A DNA stretch of 34,242 bases from an uncultured bacterium (GCA_938027655.1 CALJAP010000084.1:1-34242); one strand, 5' to 3'. Shown: positions 7,493 to 16,077, counted from the first letter of the stretch. Program-made: numbers and translations. Notes: generated from the sequence alone by a model not told the origin.

Positions 7493-8605
7493 TTAACTCC
7501 TCCGGATCAGCGGGATGTGCCGTAGAAGGGTATGGTCTGCCATACTCTGGATGCTACATTGCGCTGCCAACGCCTGCGCGATGCTGTGGAACGCCTTTGC
7601 CTGCGCCGATTCCGGGTGTGCAACGATAGCGGGCACCCCCTCGTCTCCGCTTAGCGAAATATTCGGGTCGAGAGGGATGGAACCGAGGAAGGGTACCCCT
7701 AATCTCTCTGCAGCGTGCTCTCCACCTCTACCTGCGAACACAGGTGTTACCTTGCCGCAGTGCGGACAGGCGAAGCCAGACATGTTCTCGATAATACCCA
7801 GTATGGGTATCGGGCGTCCTAAGCCTTCTTCTAGCTTGCGGAACATGGCTACCGCCTTCCCGGCGATGGTGAACGCTACATCTTGAGGGGTCATCACGAT
7901 GACTACGCCGGTGATAGGCACTGATTGCGAGAGGGTCATCGGTGCGTCGCCCGTGCCCGGTGGCAGGTCTACCACCAGGTAGTCTTTTTCCCCCCATTCC
8001 ACATCGGTAAGTAGCTGCCTGACCGTGCCTGCTACCATCGGTCCTCGCCAAATCACTGCCTGGTCGTCGGGCAAGAGAAACCCCAGCGACATCATCTGCA
8101 CGCCGTAGCGCTCGACGGGGATGATCTTTTCGTTAATGACATAGGGCGCTTGGCGCGTGCCCATAAGAAGCGGAACCGACGGACCGTATATGTCCGCGTC
8201 CAGCAAACCAACCTTCGTGCCCATCTGCGCCAACGCCACCGCCAGATTGACCGCCACTGTGCTTTTGCCCACCCCACCTTTGCCGCTGGCGACCGCTACC
8301 ACGTGCTTTACACCGGGCAGCAGGTCTTCCGCACCTATTTGCCTGGAGCGCACGCTTGCGGTCATCTCCACGTTGACCGATTTCACGCCAGGAATCTGAA
8401 GCACTGCCTGTGTCGCTTGCGATTTCATCATGTCCTTGACGGGGCAAGCGGGAGTGGTTAGTTCTATTTGAAAAGCGACGTTACCGTCGCAAATTTTGAC
8501 GTCCTTCACAAAGCCCAGGCTGACGATATCACGGTGCAGGTCAGGGTCTATCACCGAACGCAGGGCATCCAGTACTTGCTGTTCGGTAACGGTGTGGCTG
8601 TTCAT
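7493..8605 (-). CDS. mrp: Iron-sulfur cluster carrier protein Mrp/ApbC (P-loop NTPase)
   Basis: 370 aa. Residues 1-85 are a MIP18/DUF59-type domain (EQQVLDALRSVIDPDLHRDIVSLGFVKDV, with the TPACPVKDMM cysteine). Residues 100-350 are the ParA/MinD-like ATPase: deviant Walker A SGKGGVGKST at 107-116, DADIYGPSVP at 137-145, DLPPGTGD at 213-220, and the CPHC pair at 280-283 that binds a bridging [4Fe-4S] cluster in the dimer. The role is assembly and delivery of Fe-S clusters in the cytosol. The start at 8605 is set by AAGGAG upstream; the longer in-frame extension to 8773 runs through the promoter and is rejected. The C-terminal tail after residue 345 is not conserved in my memory of the family. 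Confidence 0.94.
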   Translation of the reverse strand: MNSHTVTEQQVLDALRSVIDPDLHRDIVSLGFVKDVKICDGNVAFQIELTTPACPVKDMMKSQATQAVLQIPGVKSVNVEMTASVRSRQIGAEDLLPGVKHVVAVASGKGGVGKSTVAVNLAVALAQMGTKVGLLDADIYGPSVPLLMGTRQAPYVINEKIIPVERYGVQMMSLGFLLPDDQAVIWRGPMVAGTVRQLLTDVEWGEKDYLVVDLPPGTGDAPMTLSQSVPITGVVIVMTPQDVAFTIAGKAVAMFRKLEEGLGRPIPILGIIENMSGFACPHCGKVTPVFAGRGGEHAAERLGVPFLGSIPLDPNISLSGDEGVPAIVAHPESAQAKAFHSIAQALAAQCSIQSMADHTLLRHIPLIRRS

Positions 8606-8644
8606 TGTTTGAACTCCTTTTGTCCCCGAAAGGCTTTTAACTGG

Positions 8645-8673
8645 ATTGTACCCCGAAGTATCCGAGAAGGCAA
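8645..8673 (-). promoter_or_regulatory. Promoter of the mrp-nfo-moaD operon
   Basis: Minus strand: -35 TTGCCT (8668-8673), a 17-base spacer, -10 TACAAT (8645-8650). Just upstream is a dyad CCTGCT (8675-8680) / AGCAGG (8688-8693) with a 7-base centre, between this promoter and the divergent gene at 8765; it could be an operator for either side. Confidence 0.6.
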
Positions 8674-8764
8674 GCCTGCTGTCCTTAAGCAGGAAAACAA
8701 CCGGCGCGGGCGAAGCATAATAATGAAGGAAGTTCAGGACGCTGATGGAGGGGAGGAGAATATC

Positions 8765-10219
8765 ATGGTGCAATTTCCGCCTGTAAAACTTGGACTTATT
8801 GCAGCCAACCGGGGCTTCTTCAGCGATGAACTCGCCGCGCAGATGCGCAACGAGACCATTACTGCCATGCGGGAAGCAGGCATCGAAGTAGTAGTGCCCG
8901 ACGAAAACATGACCAAGCTGGGCTGTGTGGAGACATTGAAGGAAGCCTACGTTGCGGGTAAGCTCTTCCGGGAGAAAGCGGTGGACGGCATTGTGGTCGC
9001 TGCGGTGAACTTCGGCGACGAGCAGGGTGTTGCCGCTGCCATCAAAACCGCCGACCTAAACGTGCCGATTTACATCTTCGGGTGTCAGGAAGAGGAGGTA
9101 CTGACCCCCAGAACGCCTCGGCGCGACTCGTTCTGTGGATTGCTTTCCATCGGTGAGGCGTTGCGCCAGCTGGGAGTGGATTACACTGTCGGACGAGTGC
9201 CCATCCTGTTCCCACGCGAGGAGGCGTTTCAGAAAGACATCCGGCGATTTGCTGCCGTGTGTCGTGTGGTCAACGGCATTCGCAAGGCACGTTACGGGCA
9301 AATCGGCGCACGCCCAGATGCTTTCTGGACGTGTCGTTATGATGAAAAGATGCTCCAGCGGCTGGGACCGACGGTGGTGACTTTGGACCTGTCGGAGGCG
9401 ATTGCAGGGGTACAGCGCATTCCGGCGGACAGCGCAGAGGTACAGCAGAAGATGGAACAGATTGCTCAGTATGCGGACGCGAAAGGCGTTCCTGCCGAGG
9501 TGCTGAACAAGATAGCCCGCTTCGAACTGTTCGTCGAGCGGTTCGTGGAAGAGAAATCGCTGGATGCACTGGCGATACAGTGCTGGACATCCATCCAGAT
9601 GAACCTTGGCATCTGCACCTGCACCACCATGAGCCGTCTGGGCGAACGGGGCATTCCGTGTGCGTGCGAGTCGGACATCATGGGCACGCTGTCCATGCAC
9701 GCCGCGCTACTGGCATCCGGCGCACCCGCTACCCTTGCTGACTGGAACAACCTGCACAACGAGGACCCTGAACTGGCAAACCTGTGGCACTGCGGCGTTT
9801 ATCCCACCACCTTTGCCAAGACAACGCCGCGCATCGGCGTGCAGGAGATTATCGCCACGGCCACCGGGCGTGAGAACGCTACCGGCGTGGTCGAGTTCGA
9901 GGTGAAAGAGGGACCGGTCACACTGTGTCGCATCACACAAAGCGCGGATGGCGAGTGGAAAGCCGCACTGGCGCAGGGTACCATAGAAGAGAATCGCGCG
10001 AAGACCTTTGGCGCATACGGCTGGTGCCGTATCCCCGGGCTACAGCGGTTCTATCGCGACGTGCTGTGCCGGCATTTCCCACATCACGTGGCGATGACGC
10101 TCGGTTCCGTCGGCGATGTGCTGTGGGAGGCGTTAGGCAATTACCTAGGCATGGATGTGTACGCGCCCGACGCTACTTCCGGCTACTGGACGCCCGAACC
10201 GCCCTTCTGGAGTGAGTAA
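8765..10219 (+). CDS. L-fucose/L-arabinose isomerase family protein
   Basis: 484 aa. It opens with VKLGLIAANRGFFSDELAAQMRNE, followed by an alternating alpha/beta N-terminal half (VDGIVVAAVNFGDEQGVAAAIK, VPIYIFGCQEEE), as in the FucI/AraA fold. In the second half LAIQCWTSIQMNLGICTCTTMSRLGERGIPCACESDIMGTLSM and NLWHCGVYPTTFAK carry the probable metal site: Glu-Asp in CESDI and the His in WHCG. Where E. coli FucI has a metal-binding Glu, this branch appears to have the QCW segment, so activity on L-fucose itself is not assured. The ATG at 8765 follows GAGGGGAGGAG; the upstream in-frame extension covers the mrp promoter and was rejected. It heads a plus-strand gene series. Confidence 0.8.
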   Translation: MVQFPPVKLGLIAANRGFFSDELAAQMRNETITAMREAGIEVVVPDENMTKLGCVETLKEAYVAGKLFREKAVDGIVVAAVNFGDEQGVAAAIKTADLNVPIYIFGCQEEEVLTPRTPRRDSFCGLLSIGEALRQLGVDYTVGRVPILFPREEAFQKDIRRFAAVCRVVNGIRKARYGQIGARPDAFWTCRYDEKMLQRLGPTVVTLDLSEAIAGVQRIPADSAEVQQKMEQIAQYADAKGVPAEVLNKIARFELFVERFVEEKSLDALAIQCWTSIQMNLGICTCTTMSRLGERGIPCACESDIMGTLSMHAALLASGAPATLADWNNLHNEDPELANLWHCGVYPTTFAKTTPRIGVQEIIATATGRENATGVVEFEVKEGPVTLCRITQSADGEWKAALAQGTIEENRAKTFGAYGWCRIPGLQRFYRDVLCRHFPHHVAMTLGSVGDVLWEALGNYLGMDVYAPDATSGYWTPEPPFWSE

Positions 10220-10269
10220 TCTGCCAAAAATAGTCCTGTGAAGGGCGAGCCTCCCACCGGGCTGCAAAT

Positions 10270-10286
10270 CCCCGCCGCGTGCGGGG
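10270..10286 (+). other. RNA hairpin between the isomerase and the deoxyhypusine-synthase-like gene
   Basis: CCCCGC (10270-10275) pairs with GCGGGG (10281-10286) around CGCGT. There is no T-run after it, so it is not a standard terminator; it may stabilise or separate the two messages. Confidence 0.35.
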
Positions 10287-10316
10287 AGAGCAAGCAAGCA
10301 AAGAAGGTGGACACAG

Positions 10317-11240
10317 ATGGAAAGAGCCATGATTGACCTGACCAAAATCAAAACCTACCCTATCGCCGAACGCCACAATCTGGTCAAACGGTCGGATTTC
10401 CTTGCCGACACACGAGACTTTCCCGTTTGGCAGAACCGGCAGTTTCTGCAACTGGCGAAGCGAGTGATACGGGCGGCGAAGGCAAAAAAGCAGATTATCG
10501 TCATGATGGGCGGACATGTGGTCAAGAGCGGGCTGTCGTTGCTGGTTATCGACCTGGTGAAGCGAGGCGTCATCACCCATCTGGCAATGAACGGGGCTGT
10601 GTCCATCCACGACTTCGAGATGGCGCTCATAGGGGAGACCAGCGAGTACGTGCCCCGCAGCATTGAAGACGGCTCCTTCGGCATGGCAGAGGAGACCGGG
10701 CGCTTTATGAACGAAGCCATCAACCGCTATGCGGAAGAAGGCATGGGCTATGCAATAGGGCGGTGGATTGTGGAACACAATCTGCCGTATCAGCAGTACA
10801 GCATCCTTGCCATCGCCTATCGTTTGGGTGTGCCCGCAACGGTGCACGTGGCTATTGGTACCGACATCATTCACCAGCACCCCACCTGCGACGGTGCAAG
10901 GACAGGGTTAGCAACTTATACAGATTTTAAGATACTTTGTCATAGCGTCGCGCAGATGAAAGAGGGATGCTACCTCAATTTTGGCTCGGCGGTCATCGGG
11001 CCGGAGGTGTTTCTGAAAGCACTGAGTATCGCCCGCAATCTGGGCTATCAAGTGCATCCGATTACGACGGCGAACTTCGACATCCGGCGCGGCTTGAGCG
11101 ACTACTTCTATCGTCCCTCCAAGAACATCGTGCAACGCCCTACCTCTCTAGGAGGCAGGGGATTCAACCTGCGCGTGGACCACAAGGTCAGCATCCCCTC
11201 GTTGCATCGGCTGATTGTGGAGGCTCTGGAGGCGCAGTAG
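10317..11240 (+). CDS. Deoxyhypusine-synthase-like Rossmann-fold protein, function unknown
   Basis: 307 aa, start set by AAGGTGG 6 bases upstream. The segment IIVMMGGHVVKSGLSLLVIDLVKRGVITHLAMNGAVSIHDFEMAL looks like the NAD-binding part of deoxyhypusine synthase-like proteins: Gly-rich turn, then an NGA-SIHDFE motif. Later AIGTDIIHQHPTCDGARTG and LNFGSAVIGPEVFLKALSIARNLG fit the same fold. Bacteria lack eIF5A, so true deoxyhypusine formation is unlikely; bacterial members can make homospermidine or act on other substrates. The C-terminal residues RVDHKVSIPSL align only loosely with the DHS active-site end. It lies between a sugar-isomerase-like gene and sbcD, 97 bases and 1 base away respectively. 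The family call is from pattern memory and should be treated as moderate. Confidence 0.5.
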   Translation: MERAMIDLTKIKTYPIAERHNLVKRSDFLADTRDFPVWQNRQFLQLAKRVIRAAKAKKQIIVMMGGHVVKSGLSLLVIDLVKRGVITHLAMNGAVSIHDFEMALIGETSEYVPRSIEDGSFGMAEETGRFMNEAINRYAEEGMGYAIGRWIVEHNLPYQQYSILAIAYRLGVPATVHVAIGTDIIHQHPTCDGARTGLATYTDFKILCHSVAQMKEGCYLNFGSAVIGPEVFLKALSIARNLGYQVHPITTANFDIRRGLSDYFYRPSKNIVQRPTSLGGRGFNLRVDHKVSIPSLHRLIVEALEAQ

Positions 11241-11241
11241 C

Positions 11242-12417
11242 ATGGCGGAAGTGTTAACCGTCGCCCATCTCAGCGATACCCACCTGGGGTATCGCTCGCT
11301 CTCTAAAGAGGACCCCAGAACCGGGGTGAACCAGCGCGAGGTAGATGTGTATCACGCCTTCGCCCACGCGATGAAGGCGATTCAGGATGCCTCTCCCGAC
11401 CTGGTGCTGATTACCGGTGACCTCTTTGATAAAAAGGTGCCGAGTATCTGGTCGCTTCGGCGCGCGTTCCGGGTGCTCCGCACAGTGCAGGAGTCACGCG
11501 ATGGCAAACCGTTAATCCTTCTGGGGGGCAACCACGACACCCCTCGCACGCGCGAAAGCAGTGCGGTGTTTCCTCTGTTTGAGGAGATACCCGGTATCAA
11601 GGCGGTATACGGGATGCCGGAGCAGGTGCAGCTACCCGAATTGAATGCTTCGGTGATGTGCGTGCCGGCAGCCAGCGCAACGAGGCTGGTAGACGAAAAC
11701 CTGAAGCCAGAACCCGACGAGCGGTTTCGCTTCAACATCCTTGCGGTGCATGGGGTACTGCAGGGGCTGTTCACCCACGAGTACACACCCTTCTTCTTGC
11801 CGATGTCGCGTGTGCTGGACGAGCGGTGGGACTATATCGCACTGGGCGACTATCACGACTTCCACAAGGTCAGTCACAACGCCGCCTACGCCGGAGCTAC
11901 CGAGTTCACCACCACCAACATCTGGAGCGAGAACCGCAAGAAGGGATGGGTGTGGGTGGAGATAGAAAAGGGCAAACGTCCTCACATTTGCCACCGAACG
12001 GTTCCCACGCGCAAGGTGCTGAGCCTGCCGGACGTCGATGCTTCCCGGTGCGCTTCGGCAGAAGAGGCGATACAAACAGTATTGACGGAGGCGCAGCGGG
12101 ATGAGGTCGGCGGCGCGCTGGTGCGGGTGCGCATCCTGAACCTGCCCTACGCAGAGCGTGCTAGAGCCCACCGCGCCATTGTGGAAGGGATGGAAAAAGC
12201 TTTTCATGTGCAGGTGGATTTCCGCGCTGCTCCCCGAACAGTATCCTCTGCGAGCGGACAGCAGACGGGAACAGGCATAGCACAGCCGATCGAGGAACGC
12301 TGGCGGCAGTTCGTGGAGGCGCATAAAGAGGAACTGCCTGCGGAAATCAGCTCGGACGAGGTTATATCACGCGGGCTACAGGCGCTGGGTGCAGTGGGTG
12401 AGGTGATGTCACCATGA
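11242..12417 (+). CDS. sbcD: Exonuclease SbcD/Mre11-type metallophosphoesterase subunit
   Basis: 391 aa. This is the nuclease half of the SbcCD (Mre11-Rad50) complex, which trims hairpins and protein-blocked DNA ends in an ATP-dependent way. Dinuclear metal motifs are in order: HLSDTHLGY (residues 9-17), LITGDLFDKK (56-65), GGNHDTPR (95-102), AVHGV, and ALGDYHDFH. The last third is the cap and the SbcC-contact region. The ATG at 11242 follows GGAGGCG by 7 bases; a longer start at 11215 would lie inside the previous gene. It overlaps sbcC by 4 bases (ATGA), the usual coupled arrangement. Confidence 0.93.
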   Translation: MAEVLTVAHLSDTHLGYRSLSKEDPRTGVNQREVDVYHAFAHAMKAIQDASPDLVLITGDLFDKKVPSIWSLRRAFRVLRTVQESRDGKPLILLGGNHDTPRTRESSAVFPLFEEIPGIKAVYGMPEQVQLPELNASVMCVPAASATRLVDENLKPEPDERFRFNILAVHGVLQGLFTHEYTPFFLPMSRVLDERWDYIALGDYHDFHKVSHNAAYAGATEFTTTNIWSENRKKGWVWVEIEKGKRPHICHRTVPTRKVLSLPDVDASRCASAEEAIQTVLTEAQRDEVGGALVRVRILNLPYAERARAHRAIVEGMEKAFHVQVDFRAAPRTVSSASGQQTGTGIAQPIEERWRQFVEAHKEELPAEISSDEVISRGLQALGAVGEVMSP

Positions 12418-15392
12418 AGTTACATCGTTTGCAGCTGACCAATTTCCGACAGTACGTGGATTTGGACCTTACCTTCGGCGATGGCATTACCGCAATCATC
12501 GGGGCAAACGGGTCGGGGAAGAGCACGTTACTGGAGGCAATCTGCTGGTCGCTGTACGGCGCGGAGGCACTGCGCAGCAAGGTGGAGGAGGTGCGCCCGT
12601 TGTTCCTGAGCCTGCTGGATGGTGCTTCCGGGAGAGGCAGAAGCACGAACCCCAAAGCGGTTCTCACCTTCTCGTTAGGCGACGCTATCTACGAGATAGA
12701 GCGCACCGCACAGGGCGCACGGCTGTATCGTTTGCAATCGGAGCGTGAAGCGGTAGCGGACGGCACGACAGCGGTCAATAACACGGTGCAGCGGTTACTT
12801 GGGGGAATGACCTACCGCCAGTTCCTTACCTCGTTCTTCGCGCAGCAGGGCGAACTGGAGTTCCTGCACTTTGACAAAGCACGTCGGCGCGAAGAGGTGT
12901 TGCGGATGCTTGGTCTGGAGCGCGTCACCCGTAGCGTGAAGTGGATAGATGAGGAGCTGGCGAAAGGGCGTTCGGAACTGCGTGGCAAGCAATCACTGCC
13001 TCTCAGCCCCGAGGAGGCGAAGATGCAGCTGGAGCGGGCGAAAGAGGAGATGGAGGCGGCGCGCACCGATTTGCAAGAGGCGGTAAAGAGGCTGGAGGCT
13101 GCGAAAGCGGACTGGGAGCACTGGAGGCCAATAGCCGAGCAGTGGAACGCCAAGAAAACCGCCCACGACAGCCTTCAAACGCAGGTGCAGCTGCTGGAGC
13201 AAAATATCCGCGCGCGCGAAGGGGAGCTGAGCCGCCTGCAGGGTGAACTAGCTGAGGCACAGAGGGCGCGAGCACGCCTCGAGGAACTGCGTCCACAAGG
13301 CGAGCGATACAAACAGGTGCGCGAACAGCTGCAACGTCTGGACGAGCTGCAACGATATGAACAGCGCCGCGCCGAACTGCGGGTGCAGAGGGAGAATCTA
13401 GCGGCACAGATCAAAGAGAGGGAAGCACAGCTGGCGGAGGCAGAAACAGAGCTGTCCAGATTGCAGAGCCAGAAAGAGGAGCTCGACGCACAGGAACGGC
13501 GTGTACGGGAACTGAACGAGAAGGCGAAGCTGGCGGAAGAGTTGCGCCGCCAACTAGAGCAGTTGGATAAACACAAAATGGCTGTACAGAGGCAGTTATC
13601 CGCGCTGGATGCACAAATCGCCTCCTTGATCGAGCAGGCAGAACGGGTAAAACAACAGATTGCTTCCACAGAGGGTATCGCTGCCGACGAGCAACGCATT
13701 GCCGGGCTGGTCGGTGAGGCGGAGGGTAGAGTGCGCGATCTGGAAGCAGAGCTGACGAAACTGGAAAGGCAACGCGCCAGTGCCATCGCCAGCGCGGAAA
13801 CAGAAGCAAAAAGCGTGCGCCAGCAGATGCAAGAGATAGAAAAACGACGCAAGAACGTAGAGGCGCTGGGGCCCGACGGCGAATGTCCCGTCTGTACTCG
13901 TCGTCTGGGCGAGGAGTACCCCAGCGTGGTGAAACACTTTGAGATAGAACTGCAGGAGGCGGAGAGACGCTTGCAGGCTGCGCTCAGCCGCAAGGCAGAA
14001 GCAGAACGCGACACCGAAGCTATTGAGCAATGCCGGGCGAATTTGCAGGAGGCGCGTGCCGACCTCCAGCAGTACCGCGAGCAGCTTGCCCGTTTGCAGG
14101 AGCAGTTGCGCCAGCGAGAAGGCTGGCTTCAAGAAGCGCAAAACCTGCAGAAGCAGATAGATGGGCTGACGCGACAGCGTGAACAGGTAGCCGCCTCCTA
14201 CGACGCGCAGCAGCACGAGCGGGTGCGTCAGCAGGTGGAAGAACTGCAACCGGTCGTCCAGCAGGCGTTGGCGGAAAAAAGGGTATGGCAGGAGCGTTAT
14301 ACTCAGTGGCAGCGCGAAATGGAGCGGATGAGTAACGAAGTCCAGCAGATCAGGGTTGCCATTGAGCAGTTGGTAAGCGCCATACAGACTGCCGAGAATG
14401 AGTTACAGCAGCTACCGACGGGCTACGATGCAACGTTGCACGACCAGCTGCGCCGCGAACTGACGCACCTGCAACCTGTCTGGGACGAAGCGTTGCGCTT
14501 GCATCCTGTTGCACAACGTCTGCCGGACCTGCAGGCGCGTTTCAGCGAGACGCAAGGTGCATTGCAGACGGCGCAGAATCAGCTTGAGCAGACTCGCCAC
14601 ACCCTGCAAGAACTGGCTTACAACGCGGAAGAGTATGAGAACATCATGAGCCAGTTCGCTCTCTGCGAAAACGCCCTGCGGGATGCGGAAACGCAGGTGC
14701 GTGTGCTACAAGAGCGGGTGGAACAGCGGGCGAAACAAGTAGCTGCCCTCGAAGAGCAGTGGCAACGTTTGCAGGAGCATCTGCGCGAACTGCGCGCACT
14801 GCAACGTGCCGTGCTCCGGGATGAGACCGTACGCAACTGGCTGCGCACCTTTGCCGACCTGTTAAACGGCGAGGTGGTGCCAGAGCTTCAGGAACGCGCG
14901 GGCGAATTGCTAAACCTGCTGACCGACGGGCGATACACGCAGCTGCAGATTAGCGAGGAGTTTGAGTTCACGCTGGTTGATGAAGACCGCCCCAAGCCCA
15001 TCATCTCCGGCGGAGAAGAGGACATTGTGAACCTCAGCCTGCGCCTGGCAATGGCGGAGATGATTTGCGAACGTAGCGGTCAACCGCTGGGGTTGCTGGT
15101 GCTGGATGAGGTGTTCGGTTCGCTGGATGCCGACCGCCGCGAGAACACCCTGCAGCTGTTACGCCGTCTGCGCGACCGCTTTGACCAGATTATCATCATT
15201 TCGCACATTGAGGAGATACAGGCTGGCGCCGACCGCTGTCTGCAGGTAGACTACAGTCCGAGCCAGCATCGCAGCACCGTGCGAGAAGTAAGCGTGCTGG
15301 CAAGCGCGGAGTTTCCCGATGAAGAGCCTCTACTGGAGACGACAGCCTCCGAAACGGCGCCGCAGGGATGGGGAGGGCTGTTTGAAAGCTAA
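12414..15392 (+). CDS. sbcC: SbcC/Rad50-type ATPase, DNA-end processing
   Basis: 992 aa. It is an SMC-like ATPase that opens and tethers DNA for SbcD. The Walker A GANGSGKST is at residues 30-38. A long charged coiled coil rich in Glu, Gln, Arg and Leu runs from about 180 to 840, broken near 491-494 by the zinc hook CPVC that joins two molecules. The C-terminal lobe has ISGGEEDIVNLSLRLAMAE (ABC signature) and LLVLDEVFGSLDADRRE (Walker B and D-loop), then IIISHIEEI. The length matches the family. The gene is coupled to sbcD upstream and to a small HEPN-like gene downstream (TAATG, one-base overlap). Gln- and Glu-rich antisense reading frames in this gene are shadows. Confidence 0.95.
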   Translation: MKLHRLQLTNFRQYVDLDLTFGDGITAIIGANGSGKSTLLEAICWSLYGAEALRSKVEEVRPLFLSLLDGASGRGRSTNPKAVLTFSLGDAIYEIERTAQGARLYRLQSEREAVADGTTAVNNTVQRLLGGMTYRQFLTSFFAQQGELEFLHFDKARRREEVLRMLGLERVTRSVKWIDEELAKGRSELRGKQSLPLSPEEAKMQLERAKEEMEAARTDLQEAVKRLEAAKADWEHWRPIAEQWNAKKTAHDSLQTQVQLLEQNIRAREGELSRLQGELAEAQRARARLEELRPQGERYKQVREQLQRLDELQRYEQRRAELRVQRENLAAQIKEREAQLAEAETELSRLQSQKEELDAQERRVRELNEKAKLAEELRRQLEQLDKHKMAVQRQLSALDAQIASLIEQAERVKQQIASTEGIAADEQRIAGLVGEAEGRVRDLEAELTKLERQRASAIASAETEAKSVRQQMQEIEKRRKNVEALGPDGECPVCTRRLGEEYPSVVKHFEIELQEAERRLQAALSRKAEAERDTEAIEQCRANLQEARADLQQYREQLARLQEQLRQREGWLQEAQNLQKQIDGLTRQREQVAASYDAQQHERVRQQVEELQPVVQQALAEKRVWQERYTQWQREMERMSNEVQQIRVAIEQLVSAIQTAENELQQLPTGYDATLHDQLRRELTHLQPVWDEALRLHPVAQRLPDLQARFSETQGALQTAQNQLEQTRHTLQELAYNAEEYENIMSQFALCENALRDAETQVRVLQERVEQRAKQVAALEEQWQRLQEHLRELRALQRAVLRDETVRNWLRTFADLLNGEVVPELQERAGELLNLLTDGRYTQLQISEEFEFTLVDEDRPKPIISGGEEDIVNLSLRLAMAEMICERSGQPLGLLVLDEVFGSLDADRRENTLQLLRRLRDRFDQIIIISHIEEIQAGADRCLQVDYSPSQHRSTVREVSVLASAEFPDEEPLLETTASETAPQGWGGLFES

Positions 15393-15991
15393 TGGATGAA
15401 CTCAGCAAGCGACGCAAGTGGCGACGCTGGCTCACGCTGATAGATAACGAAGTGCACCACCTGCAAGAGGAGCACCGCCTTTATACTGAGCTGCGAGAGC
15501 ACCTTGCGGGGAAGACGGAATGGGTCTCGCTGGTGGATAATCTATACCTGGTAGGGGTATCCCTCGCTATCCGCCGACTGGCAGACGCCAATCCACGACA
15601 CCGCACGGTCTCTCTGACCAAACTGCTCAGGGAGATGGAAGCACACGCTGAGTGTCTTTCTCGCCGAAGCGTGCTGCAACGGACAGGCGCCGCACAGCGC
15701 GCGGAGGTCCATCGCCTTTTCGACAGCATCGCGGGCGAGGACGCCCTGTCCGTACCAGCTTCCGTGATTCATCGGTGGATGGAAGACCTCGACCACCTAA
15801 CTGCCCCGTTCCGTGCATGGGTAGACCACCGCGTTGCTCACCACGACCTGTCTGTGGACTGTTCCCCGCCCAATAGGCAGCAGCTGGAGCAAGTATTGCG
15901 GTGGCTGCGGGATGCCCTGGAGGTTCTGAAACTGTTATTGGGAAGGTGGCGCAGTTCATCTGTGTGCCGTTTTCCCGAAGGACACGGATAG
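15392..15991 (+). CDS. Small helical protein, HEPN/AbiU2-like, coupled to sbcC
   Basis: 199 aa, all-helical in appearance. The first half (VDNLYLVGVSLAIRRLADANPRHRTVSLTKLLREME) resembles the RLxD..SL..LL pattern of the HEPN_AbiU2 family, and WVDHRVAHHDLS near residue 145 resembles that family's RDKxxAHxD segment. In that alignment the usual catalytic Arg is replaced by Val; an alternative R-X4-H (RAWVDH) exists. HEPN proteins are often RNases in toxin and phage-defence systems, but non-catalytic adaptors also occur. The ATG overlaps the sbcC stop by one base, so translation is coupled and a role with SbcCD is plausible. No recognisable Shine-Dalgarno of its own is needed. The family call is tentative. 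Confidence 0.5.
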   Translation: MDELSKRRKWRRWLTLIDNEVHHLQEEHRLYTELREHLAGKTEWVSLVDNLYLVGVSLAIRRLADANPRHRTVSLTKLLREMEAHAECLSRRSVLQRTGAAQRAEVHRLFDSIAGEDALSVPASVIHRWMEDLDHLTAPFRAWVDHRVAHHDLSVDCSPPNRQQLEQVLRWLRDALEVLKLLLGRWRSSSVCRFPEGHG

Positions 15992-16021
15992 GCGATGATG
16001 CTACCGCCTGCGTCCGCTGAC

Positions 16022-16053
16022 AAAAAAAGACCTCCTCGCGGAGCGCGAGGAGG
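16022..16053 (-). terminator. Rho-independent terminator of the dioxygenase-like gene (and dnaE)
   Basis: A perfect 10-bp stem (CCTCCTCGCG 16031-16040 / CGCGAGGAGG 16044-16053) with a three-base loop. On the minus strand it is followed by TCTTTTTTT (complement of 16022-16030), 25 bases after the stop at 16078. For the converging plus-strand genes there is no T-run, so it serves mainly the minus strand. Confidence 0.88.
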
Positions 16054-16077
16054 GGTGAGGGGGGAGCACGAAAAGCA

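Noticed and set aside
8468-8764. In-frame N-terminal extension of the fucose-isomerase-like gene
   Set aside because: It would run through the mrp coding start and promoter on the opposite strand; family similarity and GGGGAGGAG point to the ATG at 8765.
8606-8773. In-frame N-terminal extension of mrp
   Set aside because: The extra 56 residues lie over the promoter, do not resemble the family, and the ATG at 8605 has AAGGAG at good distance.
10173-10880. Minus-strand open frame of 235 aa opposite the isomerase and DHS-like genes
   Set aside because: No family pattern, His- and Asp-rich shadow composition, and it crosses two well-supported plus-strand genes with good ribosome sites.
13175-14014. 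Long minus-strand open frame (279 aa) opposite sbcC
   Set aside because: Its product is a low-complexity Ser/Cys/Ala/Arg-rich string, the expected mirror of Gln/Glu/Arg-rich coiled-coil coding DNA. sbcC on the other strand is certain.
16031-16053. Hairpin as terminator for the plus-strand sbcDC operon
   Set aside because: The T-run lies only on the minus-strand side; on the plus strand the stem is followed by G-rich sequence.
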